Positions 7,986 to 16,961 of a DNA stretch of 64,000 nucleotides are shown here, piece by piece. Source of the stretch: Oligoflexia bacterium. GTDB taxonomy: Bacteria; Bdellovibrionota; UBA1018. The position numbers and the translations under genes are program-made. Below the pieces are notes generated by a model. The model did not search any database. It worked only from the letters and a program-made list of their open reading frames with translations, and was not told the DNA's origin. The stretch is from the NCBI GenBank assembly GCA_014378465.1, contig JACMNQ010000001.1, forward strand, positions 1-64,000, in the 5' to 3' direction. The number at the start of each line of letters is the position of its first letter. Position 1 is the first letter of the stretch.

Positions 7986-9413
7986 ATGAAATACCGCGAC
8001 CAGAAAAAGTGGGGAGTCGTAGTTGGAGCAGGGTTACTTGCTTCAGCGACTTTGCTCTCCCAAGCCAAAGCCGAATTAGTTTATGACGATGAAGCAAGTC
8101 AGGCCACCCAGCAGAGGCCTACCGAAGCCCGCATTGAGGACCGTGAGTCGCTTCGCCAAGTGATCAAGACCTCGCAGAAGGCGCAAGTCACGACTCGTGC
8201 GACCACTCAGGTTGCTCCACAGCCACAGCTGATTCAGCAGCCGCAGTATGTCGTGCAGGCGCAGCAGCCTGTCGTCACGCAGGTCAATCAGCCCCTCTAC
8301 GCACAGCAGGCCCCTGTCGTCGTTCAGCAGTCTGAAGTTGCCACTTCGCCGGTCGTGATCGAAGGATCTCGTCCGGAAGTCCAGAATCTTTCCAGGTCTG
8401 AACTCATGCGCCGCGAGCGTCTGAGGGAAGAAATGAAGAACGAAGATGCGATTCAGGAAAGACTTGAACAGCTTCGTCTCAGAGATGAACAGCACAGAAC
8501 TGACCAGGTTCTCGTGAATCCGGACAAAACTCCCGCAGCAATTCCAGTCGGAAATGCAGTCATGAAGGAAGAAGTTGTTTCGATTCCTGTTACCGAAAAG
8601 CCGATTCAGTTGCAGCAGACCCCGGAATTCGCAGTTCCACCGGCTCCAGTGAACGGCCAGGTCATTCTGACTTCCCAGGCTGCTCCAGTCACCAATCAGG
8701 GCATGGGCACTTCGATGGCAACGACTGCAAACAGTTCGAGCGATGAAGAGAAAACTCAGTTCACCATCACTCCCAAGGGTGGAGTTTCGAGCATGGGTGA
8801 CAACTCGGTCTATTCCGTCAAGCCACGCTTCACCGCAGGCATTGGCCTCGGCATGGGCGTGTCTGATCAGCTGACGGTCGAGACCGGTTACGCTTACAGT
8901 GAATATGGCGTCGGTTATATCAACGGCGGCGGCTACTCGTACCCTGGGATGTCGACTTTTGAAGACAAGGTTTTGAAACAGAATCTTTTCGAAATGGGCC
9001 TGAAGTTTCATCTGCTCGGCCGTGATTCCAAGTTCCGTCCATTCGTGGGCGGCGGGGGTGCTTACAGCAAGAGCTTCCTGAATTACGACCCGAAGTTCGT
9101 TCAGTACAATCCAGGCATGTCTCCGGACTATGAAAGCTCCGCATACCTGGGTTATCTCGCAGTGGGCTTTGACGTCAAAGTGAGCAAGTCCGTCACGATT
9201 GGCGCGGCCTTCAAGCGATACTCGGTTCTTTCGTCACGTCAGAATTCAAGTCTGAACGGCGCAGGTTTCGGGAACTACGGTGCTTACGGCAACTACAGTG
9301 GATACAACAGCTACGGCGTGACTTCAGCGGATCCTGGAAAAGAACAGGCTGGCAACTCGCTGGCTGACTCCAGTTTTCATTCGATTACCGTGGGAGTCAG
9401 CTTCATTTTCTGA
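7986..9413 (+). CDS. outer-membrane beta-barrel protein with Gln-rich N-terminal region
   Basis: Start ATG 7986 has an AGGAG SD (7970-7974) and gives a signal peptide MKYRDQKKWGVVVGAGLLAS... cleaved near SQAKA/EL. After the signal comes a Gln/Val/Pro-rich low-complexity region (mature residues about 30-140), a charged helical stretch rich in Arg/Glu/Leu (about 130-170), and a C-terminal barrel domain from about residue 250 (GGVSSMG..., YSVKPRFTAGIGLGMG, SVTIGAAFKRYS) ending in VGVSFIF, a typical terminal-Phe strand for Bam insertion. The barrel resembles the OmpA-like/OprF N-terminal fold. Gly/Tyr/Asn-rich loops lie near the C-terminus. The function is unknown. Confidence 0.8.
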   Translation: MKYRDQKKWGVVVGAGLLASATLLSQAKAELVYDDEASQATQQRPTEARIEDRESLRQVIKTSQKAQVTTRATTQVAPQPQLIQQPQYVVQAQQPVVTQVNQPLYAQQAPVVVQQSEVATSPVVIEGSRPEVQNLSRSELMRRERLREEMKNEDAIQERLEQLRLRDEQHRTDQVLVNPDKTPAAIPVGNAVMKEEVVSIPVTEKPIQLQQTPEFAVPPAPVNGQVILTSQAAPVTNQGMGTSMATTANSSSDEEKTQFTITPKGGVSSMGDNSVYSVKPRFTAGIGLGMGVSDQLTVETGYAYSEYGVGYINGGGYSYPGMSTFEDKVLKQNLFEMGLKFHLLGRDSKFRPFVGGGGAYSKSFLNYDPKFVQYNPGMSPDYESSAYLGYLAVGFDVKVSKSVTIGAAFKRYSVLSSRQNSSLNGAGFGNYGAYGNYSGYNSYGVTSADPGKEQAGNSLADSSFHSITVGVSFIF

Positions 9414-9514
9414 GCTGAAGTCCTGCAGTGAGCTGAAGCGAACTGAAAGGTCCTGACAGGCACTGGACGCGACTGCTTGCAGCAAAGGCAGCGGGCCAGA
9501 TAGCACGAACAATT

Positions 9515-9555
9515 GGGTGAGTTTTCAAGGCTGTCCTTGAGAACTCACCCTTTTT
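9515..9555 (+). terminator. Rho-independent terminator after the OMP gene
   Basis: 16-bp arms 9515-9530 and 9535-9550 (one mismatch) with a 4-nt loop, followed by TTTTT (9551-9555). Its right arm also contains the TTGAGA hexamer of the predicted promoter for the next gene. Confidence 0.9.
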
Positions 9556-9566
9556 CGTTTTATGAT
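9537..9566 (+). promoter_or_regulatory. predicted promoter of the fad gene, overlapping the terminator
   Basis: TTGAGA (9537-9542), 18-bp spacer, TATGAT (9561-9566), then seven bases to ATG 9574. This would give a leaderless mRNA starting at ATG 9574 rather than the in-frame ATG 9562, which lies inside the -10 itself. Confidence 0.55.
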
Positions 9567-9573
9567 CCCCAGC

Positions 9574-11844
9574 ATGCACACCCAACCGACCGGATCAGCC
9601 GTTTCAGCCAAATCATCGGACAGTTTTTCAGAGTCAAAAACGGGTGGGCCTGCCTTCACGTTGGCGGATGTAAGTCAGAAATCAGGTTTCAAGCTCTGGA
9701 CTTTGACTTTTGATCTGCCGGGCGAGAAGGTCAACAAGCTCAGTCGTGCCGTCATCGAGGAGTTTGGCTCCTTGATCGAAAAGTTGGAAAAGATGAAGGG
9801 CCAGATCGATGCTTTGATCCTGAAGTCAGGCAAGCCAGGCAATTTTGTGGCCGGTGCGGACATCGAGATGATCCAGGCCACGAAAAATGCAGGAGAAGCT
9901 GAGGCACTGTCTCGTACCGGTCAGGTTTTGCTCGATCATTGGGAAGACCTGCCTTTCGTCACAGTCGCGGTGATCAATGGAAATGCGTTGGGAGGGGGGT
10001 GCGAACTCTCTCTGGGTTGCTCGGCGATCCTCATGTCCAATGACCCTGCCGTCAAGATCGGCTTGCCTGAGACCCTGCTTGGAGTGGTGCCCGGGATGGG
10101 CGGATGTGTTCGCTTGCCGAGAAAAGTGGGCATCGCGACCGCACTGGACCTGATCCTTGCCGGAAAGACGCTGAATGGCGAGCGTGCTGCCAAGGCCGGC
10201 CTGATCGAAGCGTGCCTTCCGAAAGAAGATTTCGAAACATCGGCTGTAGCCTGGGTAAAGCAGAATCTGAAAGTGCTGCAGTCTGGAAGTCGTCTCGCGA
10301 AGGAACCGAAGCTCGGCGGAGCGGGCGGGATCATGGGAGCGCTGCTCGAGAAGACCCCGATGGGTCGAAGCGTGATCTTCAAGAAAGCCAGGAGCGGAGT
10401 GCTTTCAAAGACGAGAGGGCAATATCCGGCCCCTCTTGAAGTGATTGAGATCATGAAGTCCAACGGGGCTGCTTACGGACCCAAACTCCGGGGCGAAACA
10501 CGGAACAAGGCCATGAAGCGTGAAGCGCGGGGTTTTGGCAAGATGGCCGCAACTGAGATTTCAAAAAATCTGATCCGTCTTTTCTTTCTGACGGAATCGG
10601 TGAAGAAATCCAAAGGCGTCACTTCGGGCAGCTCAGTTCAAAGTGTGAAAATGGAAAGTGCCGCAGTCCTGGGCGCGGGCGTCATGGGGGGCGGCGTCGC
10701 GCAGCTCTTCGCAGAGAAGAACATTCATACTCGCATGAAAGATCTCAACTCCAAGGCGCTGGCACTCGGAATCGCTTCCGCCTCAAAAGTTTTCAAAGGA
10801 CAGCTCAAGAAAAAGCGAATCAATTCACGTCAGTTTCAGCAAAAGATGAATTTCATCGCTCCGGTTCTGGATTACTCCGGATTTCGATCGGCTCAGATCG
10901 TGGTTGAAGCCGTTCTCGAGAAAATGGACGTGAAGCAGAAGGTGTTTCAGGAGCTTGAGGGGCAGGTCAGCGAAAGCTGCGTGATCGCGTCAAACACGTC
11001 TTCGCTCTCCATCACAGAAATGCAGAAAGTCATGAAGAAACCTGAGCGCTTCGGTGGAATGCATTTCTTCAATCCGGTCAGCAAGATGCCCCTGGTGGAA
11101 GTCATTCGTGGAGCCCAGACCAGTGATCAGACCGTTTCAACGATCTATCAGTTCAGTAAACAGCTGGGGAAGACACCCATTGTCGTGAAGGATTCTCCCG
11201 GATTTCTCGTGAATCGCCTGCTCGCTCCCTATATGAACGAAGCCACGTGGTGTCTAGGAGACGGCGCCGGAATTGAGGAGATTGATCAGGCACTGCTCGA
11301 GTTCGGGATGCCGATGGGGCCGATGGAGCTGATCGATGAGGTGGGCGTGGACGTGGGTGAAAAGGTCGCACATATCCTGAATGATGCATTTGGGCCGCGA
11401 ATGTTGACAGCTCCCTACAATTCGAAAATTCTCGCGGCCGGACGCCTTGGCAAGAAGTCAGGCAAAGGTTTCTACGTCTACGATGCTCAGGGTCGCAACA
11501 AGGAGCTGAAATCGGAAATTTACGGAATCCTGGGCGTGACTCCGAACTTGGGTAAAGTGAGTCGCGAGGAAATCATCGAGCGTTGCGTCTTTCCGATGAT
11601 CAATGAAGCAAGTCGGTGTCTGGAAGAAGGTGTGGTGGCGACGGCTTCGGAAGTCGATCTGGGCATGATCATGGGAACCGGCTTTCCCCCCTTTCGTGGA
11701 GGCCTTCTTCGGTACGCGGACTCAGTGGGAGCCAAGCGAATCGTTGAGCGGCTGAAGGAATATCAAAAACGTTTTGGAGCAAGGTACGAACCCGCGCCAG
11801 CTCTCTTGGCACGGGCTCAAAATGACCAACTCTTCTACTCCTAA
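9574..11844 (+). CDS. fadJ: fatty acid oxidation complex alpha subunit (enoyl-CoA hydratase/3-hydroxyacyl-CoA dehydrogenase)
   Basis: A bifunctional beta-oxidation enzyme. The N-terminal crotonase domain has the oxyanion-hole segment GNALGGGCELSLGCSA with the first catalytic Glu, and LPETLLGVVPGMGG with the second. The NAD-binding domain starts around residue 360 with AAVLGAGVMGGGVAQLF, then IASNTSSLSI, GGMHFFNPVSKMPLVEV and KDSPGFLVNRLLAPYMNE of 3-hydroxyacyl-CoA dehydrogenase; a second 3HCDH C-terminal repeat ends the protein. The length (756 aa) is normal for FadB/FadJ. No thiolase (fadA/fadI) lies beside it, so the partner must be elsewhere. The FadJ versus FadB choice is not certain. Confidence 0.88.
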   Translation: MHTQPTGSAVSAKSSDSFSESKTGGPAFTLADVSQKSGFKLWTLTFDLPGEKVNKLSRAVIEEFGSLIEKLEKMKGQIDALILKSGKPGNFVAGADIEMIQATKNAGEAEALSRTGQVLLDHWEDLPFVTVAVINGNALGGGCELSLGCSAILMSNDPAVKIGLPETLLGVVPGMGGCVRLPRKVGIATALDLILAGKTLNGERAAKAGLIEACLPKEDFETSAVAWVKQNLKVLQSGSRLAKEPKLGGAGGIMGALLEKTPMGRSVIFKKARSGVLSKTRGQYPAPLEVIEIMKSNGAAYGPKLRGETRNKAMKREARGFGKMAATEISKNLIRLFFLTESVKKSKGVTSGSSVQSVKMESAAVLGAGVMGGGVAQLFAEKNIHTRMKDLNSKALALGIASASKVFKGQLKKKRINSRQFQQKMNFIAPVLDYSGFRSAQIVVEAVLEKMDVKQKVFQELEGQVSESCVIASNTSSLSITEMQKVMKKPERFGGMHFFNPVSKMPLVEVIRGAQTSDQTVSTIYQFSKQLGKTPIVVKDSPGFLVNRLLAPYMNEATWCLGDGAGIEEIDQALLEFGMPMGPMELIDEVGVDVGEKVAHILNDAFGPRMLTAPYNSKILAAGRLGKKSGKGFYVYDAQGRNKELKSEIYGILGVTPNLGKVSREEIIERCVFPMINEASRCLEEGVVATASEVDLGMIMGTGFPPFRGGLLRYADSVGAKRIVERLKEYQKRFGARYEPAPALLARAQNDQLFYS

Positions 11845-13192
11845 GCCAGGTTTGGCCCTCAATCAGTCGTCGGTGAAAAACACTCCCGTGAAGACGGCCA
11901 GCGGGGAGGGCGCGATCGCTCACCTCATGGGCAGTCCATGGACGGCCTGGGTGGGATTTCGCTATCTCAAGTCCAAGAAGAACTCCAAGTTCCTGAGTTT
12001 CATCACGCTGATTTCGGTGCTGGGTGTGGCGCTGGGTGTGACGGCGATGATCGTCGTGCTTTCGGTCATGGATGGTTTTGAAGCGGAGCTCAAGAAGCGA
12101 CTGATGTCGACCGAACTCCATGTTCTGATCACGCCGACGGTGGCAGTGCCGGGCGTTGAACAGAACTTCGCTCCTTCGAATGCCCTCAGCGAGACGCGCG
12201 CGGAGGCTTTTTTGAAGTCCGACTCTCGAGTGGATCATTACTGGCCCGTCATCTCGACCGAAGCCATCTTGAAAACGGGAAAGAAGGTGACCGGTGTGGT
12301 CATCAAAGGGGTGACTGAAGAGCGTTTGAGCAAGGTAAAATCCCAAGTGACCGAGTCAGCCGAACCCCAGATGCTGATCAAACGGGAAGGGGCCGAGACT
12401 TCAAGGTTGCCCGGCGTTTTCGTGGGGCAGGAGCTTGCTTACGAGCTTTCCATGATTCCGGGAGACGAAGTCACGCTCATCTCGCCCACGGAAACGGAAG
12501 GTCCTCTCGAGGCCGTGCCGCGCCTCAAGCGCTACGTGGTCGAAGGCATCTACAAGAGCGGAGTTCCCGAGCAGGAGCTGCACACGGTTTTCGCCGCTGA
12601 TTCGGCAGTCCGTTCTTTTCTGAGACGCACTCAGGTGGTTTCGCAGTGGGAAGTCACCGTGAAGAATTTTGATGACGCTCCTGATGTCGCAACGAAGCTC
12701 AGAGATCTGGCTCCAGGATTTCGAGTTCAGGACTGGATCCAGCTCAATGCTCATCTTTTTGCGTCACTCAAGCTGGAGCGGATCGCGATGTTCATCATTC
12801 TGGCTTTCATCATCATCGTGGCTTCGTTCAATATCGTGACGACCTTGACTCTGATGGTTCTGGAGAAAAAAAGGGAGATTTCCATCTTGAAAGCGATGGG
12901 CGCCAGAAATGGGGCCGTTGCAGCGATCTTTCTCGCTGAAGGAATCTTCATCGGAGGATCGGGCGTCGGACTGGGACTCATTTCAGGCGCTCTGATCTGC
13001 TCGATTCTGAAACGCTATGAGTTCATCACGCTCCCGGACATCTACTACGACCGGACCTTGCCCGTGACTTTTCAGCCGTCCTACTACGCGTTTGTCGGAG
13101 TGTGCGCATTGATCATCGTCATCACGGCCTGTTTCTATCCCAGCAAGCGCGCCGCCCTGATTGATCCGCTTGAGGGGATACGGTTTGGTTAA
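11822..13192 (+). CDS. LolC/LolE-type lipoprotein-releasing ABC transporter permease
   Basis: An inner-membrane permease that would release lipoproteins to LolA with a LolD ATPase. The N-terminal WVGFRYLKSKKNSKFLSF followed by TM1 (ISVLGVALGVTAMIVVLSV) and MDGFEAELKKRLM is the canonical LolC/E start. A periplasmic MacB-PCD domain (about 70-315) precedes the FtsX-like domain with three further TMs (around IAMFIILAFIIIVASF, AAIFLAEGIFIGGSGVG, and the C-terminal CALIIVITACFYPSKRAA). ATG 11822 overlaps the end of the fad gene by 23 bp; the canonical start resembles Met at about 11928, so the first 35 residues may be extra. No lolD is adjacent. Confidence 0.85.
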   Translation: MTNSSTPKPGLALNQSSVKNTPVKTASGEGAIAHLMGSPWTAWVGFRYLKSKKNSKFLSFITLISVLGVALGVTAMIVVLSVMDGFEAELKKRLMSTELHVLITPTVAVPGVEQNFAPSNALSETRAEAFLKSDSRVDHYWPVISTEAILKTGKKVTGVVIKGVTEERLSKVKSQVTESAEPQMLIKREGAETSRLPGVFVGQELAYELSMIPGDEVTLISPTETEGPLEAVPRLKRYVVEGIYKSGVPEQELHTVFAADSAVRSFLRRTQVVSQWEVTVKNFDDAPDVATKLRDLAPGFRVQDWIQLNAHLFASLKLERIAMFIILAFIIIVASFNIVTTLTLMVLEKKREISILKAMGARNGAVAAIFLAEGIFIGGSGVGLGLISGALICSILKRYEFITLPDIYYDRTLPVTFQPSYYAFVGVCALIIVITACFYPSKRAALIDPLEGIRFG

Positions 13193-14000
13193 AGCTCTGG
13201 GCCTGGTGGTGTTGATCTTTGGTCTTCTCGGAATGGTTTCACCTGAAGTCGGAGGCGCGAATGTGCAGAGGTGCCGAGTCCTTTTAGTGCCGGGCGCGTT
13301 TGGAGGAGATGATGCGGCCTCAGGCCTTTTCATCCAGGAAAAAAATTATTTCGCGCAGTACGAGACCTTTTTCAAATCCAAAGGCTGCCTGACAGGTAAA
13401 GCGATCCTGCCCGCCGATCTGACCATCGAAGAGCGCTCACTGCTTCTCAGGGATCAGGTGCGAAGATTTTCGAGTGAAACCAGATCTGTGATTTTGATCG
13501 CTCACAGTGAAGGCGGACTCGACGCCCGCTTCGCCTTGAAAACCTTGAAGATGCCTCAGGTGAAGACGCTTCTCTCAGTGGGAGTGCCTCATCAGGGGAC
13601 ACCTCTGGCGAGCTGGGTACTCCAGCAGAGGGAACAGGAAACGCTGGCGTATTGGCTCTTTCGACTCGTTTTTCAGTACGACTTCAAGAAACTGCGATTT
13701 GCCGGAGAGATGACCCCGGACTTCCTGGCTCGGCATGAGAGCCATTTTTCCAAGCTGGATGGAGTTCAGTATGCTTCGGCGCAGGCCGTGTGTGAGACTC
13801 ACTGTCATCCACTTCTGCGACTGCTGAGCCGATGGATCCCTGTTCCGGACGGTGACGGCGTCATTCCGTCAAGCTCTCAGCTGTTTGGAAAAAATCTGGG
13901 GCAGTTTGATCTGGATCATGTTTCCACCGTCGGAGTGGACCGCGCGAAAGATCAGGAGCGGCAGCGACTCCTCACGCGCTTCTGGCAGGAAATGCAATAG
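13185..14000 (+). CDS. secreted alpha/beta-hydrolase, triacylglycerol lipase-like
   Basis: Start TTG 13185 has a GAGGGG SD (13173-13178) and overlaps the permease stop. It gives a signal peptide (VKALGLVVLIFGLLGM... cleaved near GGA/NV). The mature protein has the oxyanion turn LLVPGAFGG, the nucleophile elbow AHSEGGLDAR (family consensus GHSMGGLDAR of bacterial LipA-type lipases) and VGVPHQGTPLASW. The C-terminus holds PDGDGVIP (possible acidic residue) and LDHVSTVG with a candidate catalytic His. A periplasmic or extracellular esterase/lipase is likely. A second Glu in place of Met in the elbow is unusual but not inactivating. Confidence 0.75.
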   Translation: MVKALGLVVLIFGLLGMVSPEVGGANVQRCRVLLVPGAFGGDDAASGLFIQEKNYFAQYETFFKSKGCLTGKAILPADLTIEERSLLLRDQVRRFSSETRSVILIAHSEGGLDARFALKTLKMPQVKTLLSVGVPHQGTPLASWVLQQREQETLAYWLFRLVFQYDFKKLRFAGEMTPDFLARHESHFSKLDGVQYASAQAVCETHCHPLLRLLSRWIPVPDGDGVIPSSSQLFGKNLGQFDLDHVSTVGVDRAKDQERQRLLTRFWQEMQ

Positions 14001-14162
14001 ATCCGGGATGACCGGTGGGATGGCCAGAAGGTGGTACACTGCTTGCTGCGTGTGAAGGGTCGAGTGCATCACATCTCGGATCTGATTGCGGCTTCATGGA
14101 GTGCTGCACCGCCTGATTGAAACGAGAGACGCGACTTCGGCCCAAGAAAGTGTGAGGCTACC

Positions 14163-15251
14163 GTGACCCTATCCAGAGATGCCTTGCGAGCCTCACTGAG
14201 TGCAGTATTCGTGACGGCACTTTCAGTCTTCGCCTCCTGCGCGAAGAATTCAGATACCGCCTCGAACAATTCTGATCTTCCTTATCCCGTGGTTCCACAA
14301 GGAAGTGGCGAAGTGACGGGCGACAAAAACTTTGCCCAGCTCATGCAGTCGGCAGCGCAGGGGAGCGTCCGGCCGTCTCCTTGGGCGGGTTATTGGTGGC
14401 CGTACCTCGATGACGGAATTTCAATTGCCGCCAGACTTTATGAGAGATCAATTGGAAAATCAGGAGCGCTGAGCTGGGAAGCGCAGCATCACGGTTCCCG
14501 TGTGCCGGGCGTGCAATCGTGGTGGGGACATTGCAACGGTTGGGCGGCCGCTGCCGTGCTTTTTGAGGAACCCAAGTCATCTAAAGCGGTCAATGCGGTC
14601 AGCTTTGGAGTGGCTGAACAAAAGGCTCTCTACAGCGAAGCAGCCATGGAAGTTTCCGCCGACTTCTTTGGTACGCGCAGCAATAGCGATGATTCGTCAG
14701 ATCCCGCCTTTCAGGATGTCTTTCCGAATCAGTTCTTTCTGGTGCTGACCAACTACGTCGGTCATGGCTTTCCGCTTCTGATGGATCGCTACACGGGGCA
14801 GCAAGTTTGGAATCATCCGATTGCCGGATATAAAATCGCTCCAGTTCAGCCGTCTGACTCCCTTGGTTCTGACAGCCGTGCTCCCGGTGTTTACCGGGCG
14901 CTGGTCACTGTGACTCTTTGGTGGTCGCGGGATGATGTCGAAGGTGGGCATGTGACGGAGGCTTTCAGTTTTGCGGACACCGCTTCTTTTCAGAGCCGAA
15001 CCTTGAAGATGGAAGTCTGGCTGGACGCTCCGCTTGTATTTCAAGGGACGACCCTGAAATCCTCGGGAAATATCATCCTTCCTCGTCAAGGAAGAACTGT
15101 AACTGGAGGAGCGTGGCGCAACGGAGGGCTGGCCGAAGTTAATTCTCACCCGGATTACCTCTGGGTGCCTCATGCAGTGATGAAATCGACAGGCTTCAGC
15201 AATCCTTATATTGACCCTGTCTGGCTCAATCAGCTGAGATCCGGGTCCTGA
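14163..15251 (+). CDS. lipoprotein with transglutaminase-elicitor-like domain
   Basis: GTG start with GAGG (14154-14157). The signal peptide ends in a lipobox LSVFASC (Cys about residue 26). The mature part resembles the transglutaminase elicitor family known mainly from oomycetes: PWAGYWWPYLDDGI, then WWGHCNGWAAAAVL with a candidate nucleophile Cys124, KALYSEAA, FFLVLTNYVG, QQVWNHPIAGYKI, and a closing block EVNSHPDYLWVPHA. That domain order matches what I recall of the family (PF16683), so the assignment is moderate. If correct it may cross-link or hydrolyse glutaminyl side chains at the cell envelope. The gene stands alone between short intergenic gaps. Confidence 0.6.
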   Translation: MTLSRDALRASLSAVFVTALSVFASCAKNSDTASNNSDLPYPVVPQGSGEVTGDKNFAQLMQSAAQGSVRPSPWAGYWWPYLDDGISIAARLYERSIGKSGALSWEAQHHGSRVPGVQSWWGHCNGWAAAAVLFEEPKSSKAVNAVSFGVAEQKALYSEAAMEVSADFFGTRSNSDDSSDPAFQDVFPNQFFLVLTNYVGHGFPLLMDRYTGQQVWNHPIAGYKIAPVQPSDSLGSDSRAPGVYRALVTVTLWWSRDDVEGGHVTEAFSFADTASFQSRTLKMEVWLDAPLVFQGTTLKSSGNIILPRQGRTVTGGAWRNGGLAEVNSHPDYLWVPHAVMKSTGFSNPYIDPVWLNQLRSGS

Positions 15252-15403
15252 AGCTGTTCAGAGCTTACATCAAGTCATGTTGAAAACTATTTCAAGCCCC
15301 CTGCTTGGAATGGTCCGTGACTTGCTTTGACTAGTGTCGTCGCCATTGAGAGAAGGTGACGGAAAAACTAGAGCCGGTAGATACTGGCAAAGAGAGAGAT
15401 CAA

Positions 15404-16066
15404 ATGAAAACTCATGGAAATAGAGTTGAGAAAAGTTCAGTGGCCCCCCTGTTCACTTTAGCTGCTCTGGTTGCTTCTGCAATGACTGCATGTGCCCCAG
15501 CCCAGAACGGCCAGCCGGGCAGTGCCGATGCCGGCAGCCGCTCATTATCTGCACTGCCTTCGGGAGCAAACGCAGCTTCGAACTCAGGCAGTGTTTCCGC
15601 ACCTGCCAGTGTACCTCATATCCCGCTGAGAATCGGCCGTGAGTTTTTCGAAAGACAGTTGCAGGCTCAAGTCAATGTGACCAATGCCGAAGTGCAGAGC
15701 TCGAAGGGCTCCGTTATTTCTCCAATCATCTGGGAAGAAGGCGCTCCCGCGGGTCCAGCCCCTCAGCCAGGAGCCATTGCAGACTTCAGAGATCGTCCAG
15801 GGTGCGCCAAATTGTCGGAGCAGGGTTCGATGCAAGTCTGTTTTGTTGTGGTTCCGGATGTTTCGTCTCTGGATGTCACTGCCGAAAAGGTGACTTTGCA
15901 GGGTTACGAATCAGTTGCTGCAACCAAAGGTTGCCAGGGCGCTCCTGATCAGATTAAATTTGTGTCAGGCCAGAAGGACGAAAATTCCCTGAAGGTTTCA
16001 TTCATTGCCGAATACGGCACTCGGTGCGGACCTCAAATGATTGAAGTCCAGTTCCTCTCCCTGTAA
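15404..16066 (+). CDS. putative lipoprotein, function unknown
   Basis: ATG 15404 follows a GAGAGAGA stretch. The signal peptide (about residues 14-30) ends in the lipobox ASAMTAC. After lipidation comes an Ala/Ser/Gly/Pro-rich linker (about 32-70), then a compact domain with four Cys (near PGCAKL, QVCFVV, TKGCQG, GTRCGP) that could form two disulfides in the periplasm. An upstream in-frame GTG (15356) would lengthen the n-region to an implausible size. I do not recognise the family. Confidence 0.6.
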   Translation: MKTHGNRVEKSSVAPLFTLAALVASAMTACAPAQNGQPGSADAGSRSLSALPSGANAASNSGSVSAPASVPHIPLRIGREFFERQLQAQVNVTNAEVQSSKGSVISPIIWEEGAPAGPAPQPGAIADFRDRPGCAKLSEQGSMQVCFVVVPDVSSLDVTAEKVTLQGYESVAATKGCQGAPDQIKFVSGQKDENSLKVSFIAEYGTRCGPQMIEVQFLSL

Positions 16067-16961
16067 CCCCATCTCTAGTCCTTGAACCGGAATCATGGCC
16101 TCAGTTGAGTGCCACCTTGAAAAACTGCTTCCCTCATACCGTTACTACCCAGCACACCTATCAAATGTTCGCATCTCAGGACGTCGCGATGCCGCAGAAT
16201 CTATTGTCCGAGTGCATGAAAATTGTTCGATCGATGTCTGCCTAGCAATTGAGAACCATCTACCCCATCTTACTTTCGCTCGCAAAACACAACTCAGGAA
16301 AATAAAACTATGCACGAAATCCCGATTAAACTCAGGTTCATTGCAGCCATCATGCAACTTGGCATTTTCCACTTCAAGTCGAAAAAATTAAACAACAGAG
16401 GCAATTTTCAGACGCTTCAAAAGCGGGCTTAGGATGTTGTCGAAGCGATATAGAAGCCAATTTCAGCGTTGCCGCAGGAGGAAAATCGTTTCAAATAAAC
16501 CGTGTAAGATGTTTTGAACTACAACTTTGCCAATATTTAAGGACATTGCCCACTTCTCAGGAAGTCGCCTTTTCATTTGAAAGGCAAACCCGTCGGGGCG
16601 TTCGACTTCGTTGGTCCATTAAATTTCGCAGAAGGGGGGGGCAAGCCTGATTTTTCCGGTGAAGACGTAGGGACACGAGCGCGTAAAAAACTCTTAGGAA
16701 TTTTTCACGCGGGTGTGTGGCCGCGGCAGCGGCAGCGGCAGGCGGGGCACTCGCCTATCCTTAGCTCCCCAATGAAATTGAAAAGGATAACTCTCCTCAA
16801 AAGAATTGGTCCTTTTTTTATTTGGAAGAGGAACAAAAACTCTCGTAAGTACTTGCCTGTTTGGCGAAAAAAATCGCGTAGACTTGATTCATCCTTGACC
16901 TGCACCACACATGCGACACGAACCTTGTGAGGCCAAGGGAAGTGTTGGGAACTGATAGGGC
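16067..16961. other. 895-bp region without a convincing gene; possible mobile-element debris
   Basis: AT-richer than the rest. Small open frames exist, but none has an SD plus a protein-like composition. Around 16550-16690 one frame reads SFERQTRRGV and another KPDFSGEDVGTRARKK, which faintly recall the Arg/Gly-rich start of REP-associated (Y1) transposases broken by a frameshift; this is weak. A GGCAGC/CGGCAG run sits near 16722-16742. A poor hairpin (16781-16787 with 16810-16816) precedes a T-run. Confidence 0.35.

Noticed and set aside
16577-16930. 117-codon frame as a gene
   Set aside because: No SD, low-complexity Arg/Gln/Lys content, and a GGCAGC repeat inside; treated as intergenic debris.
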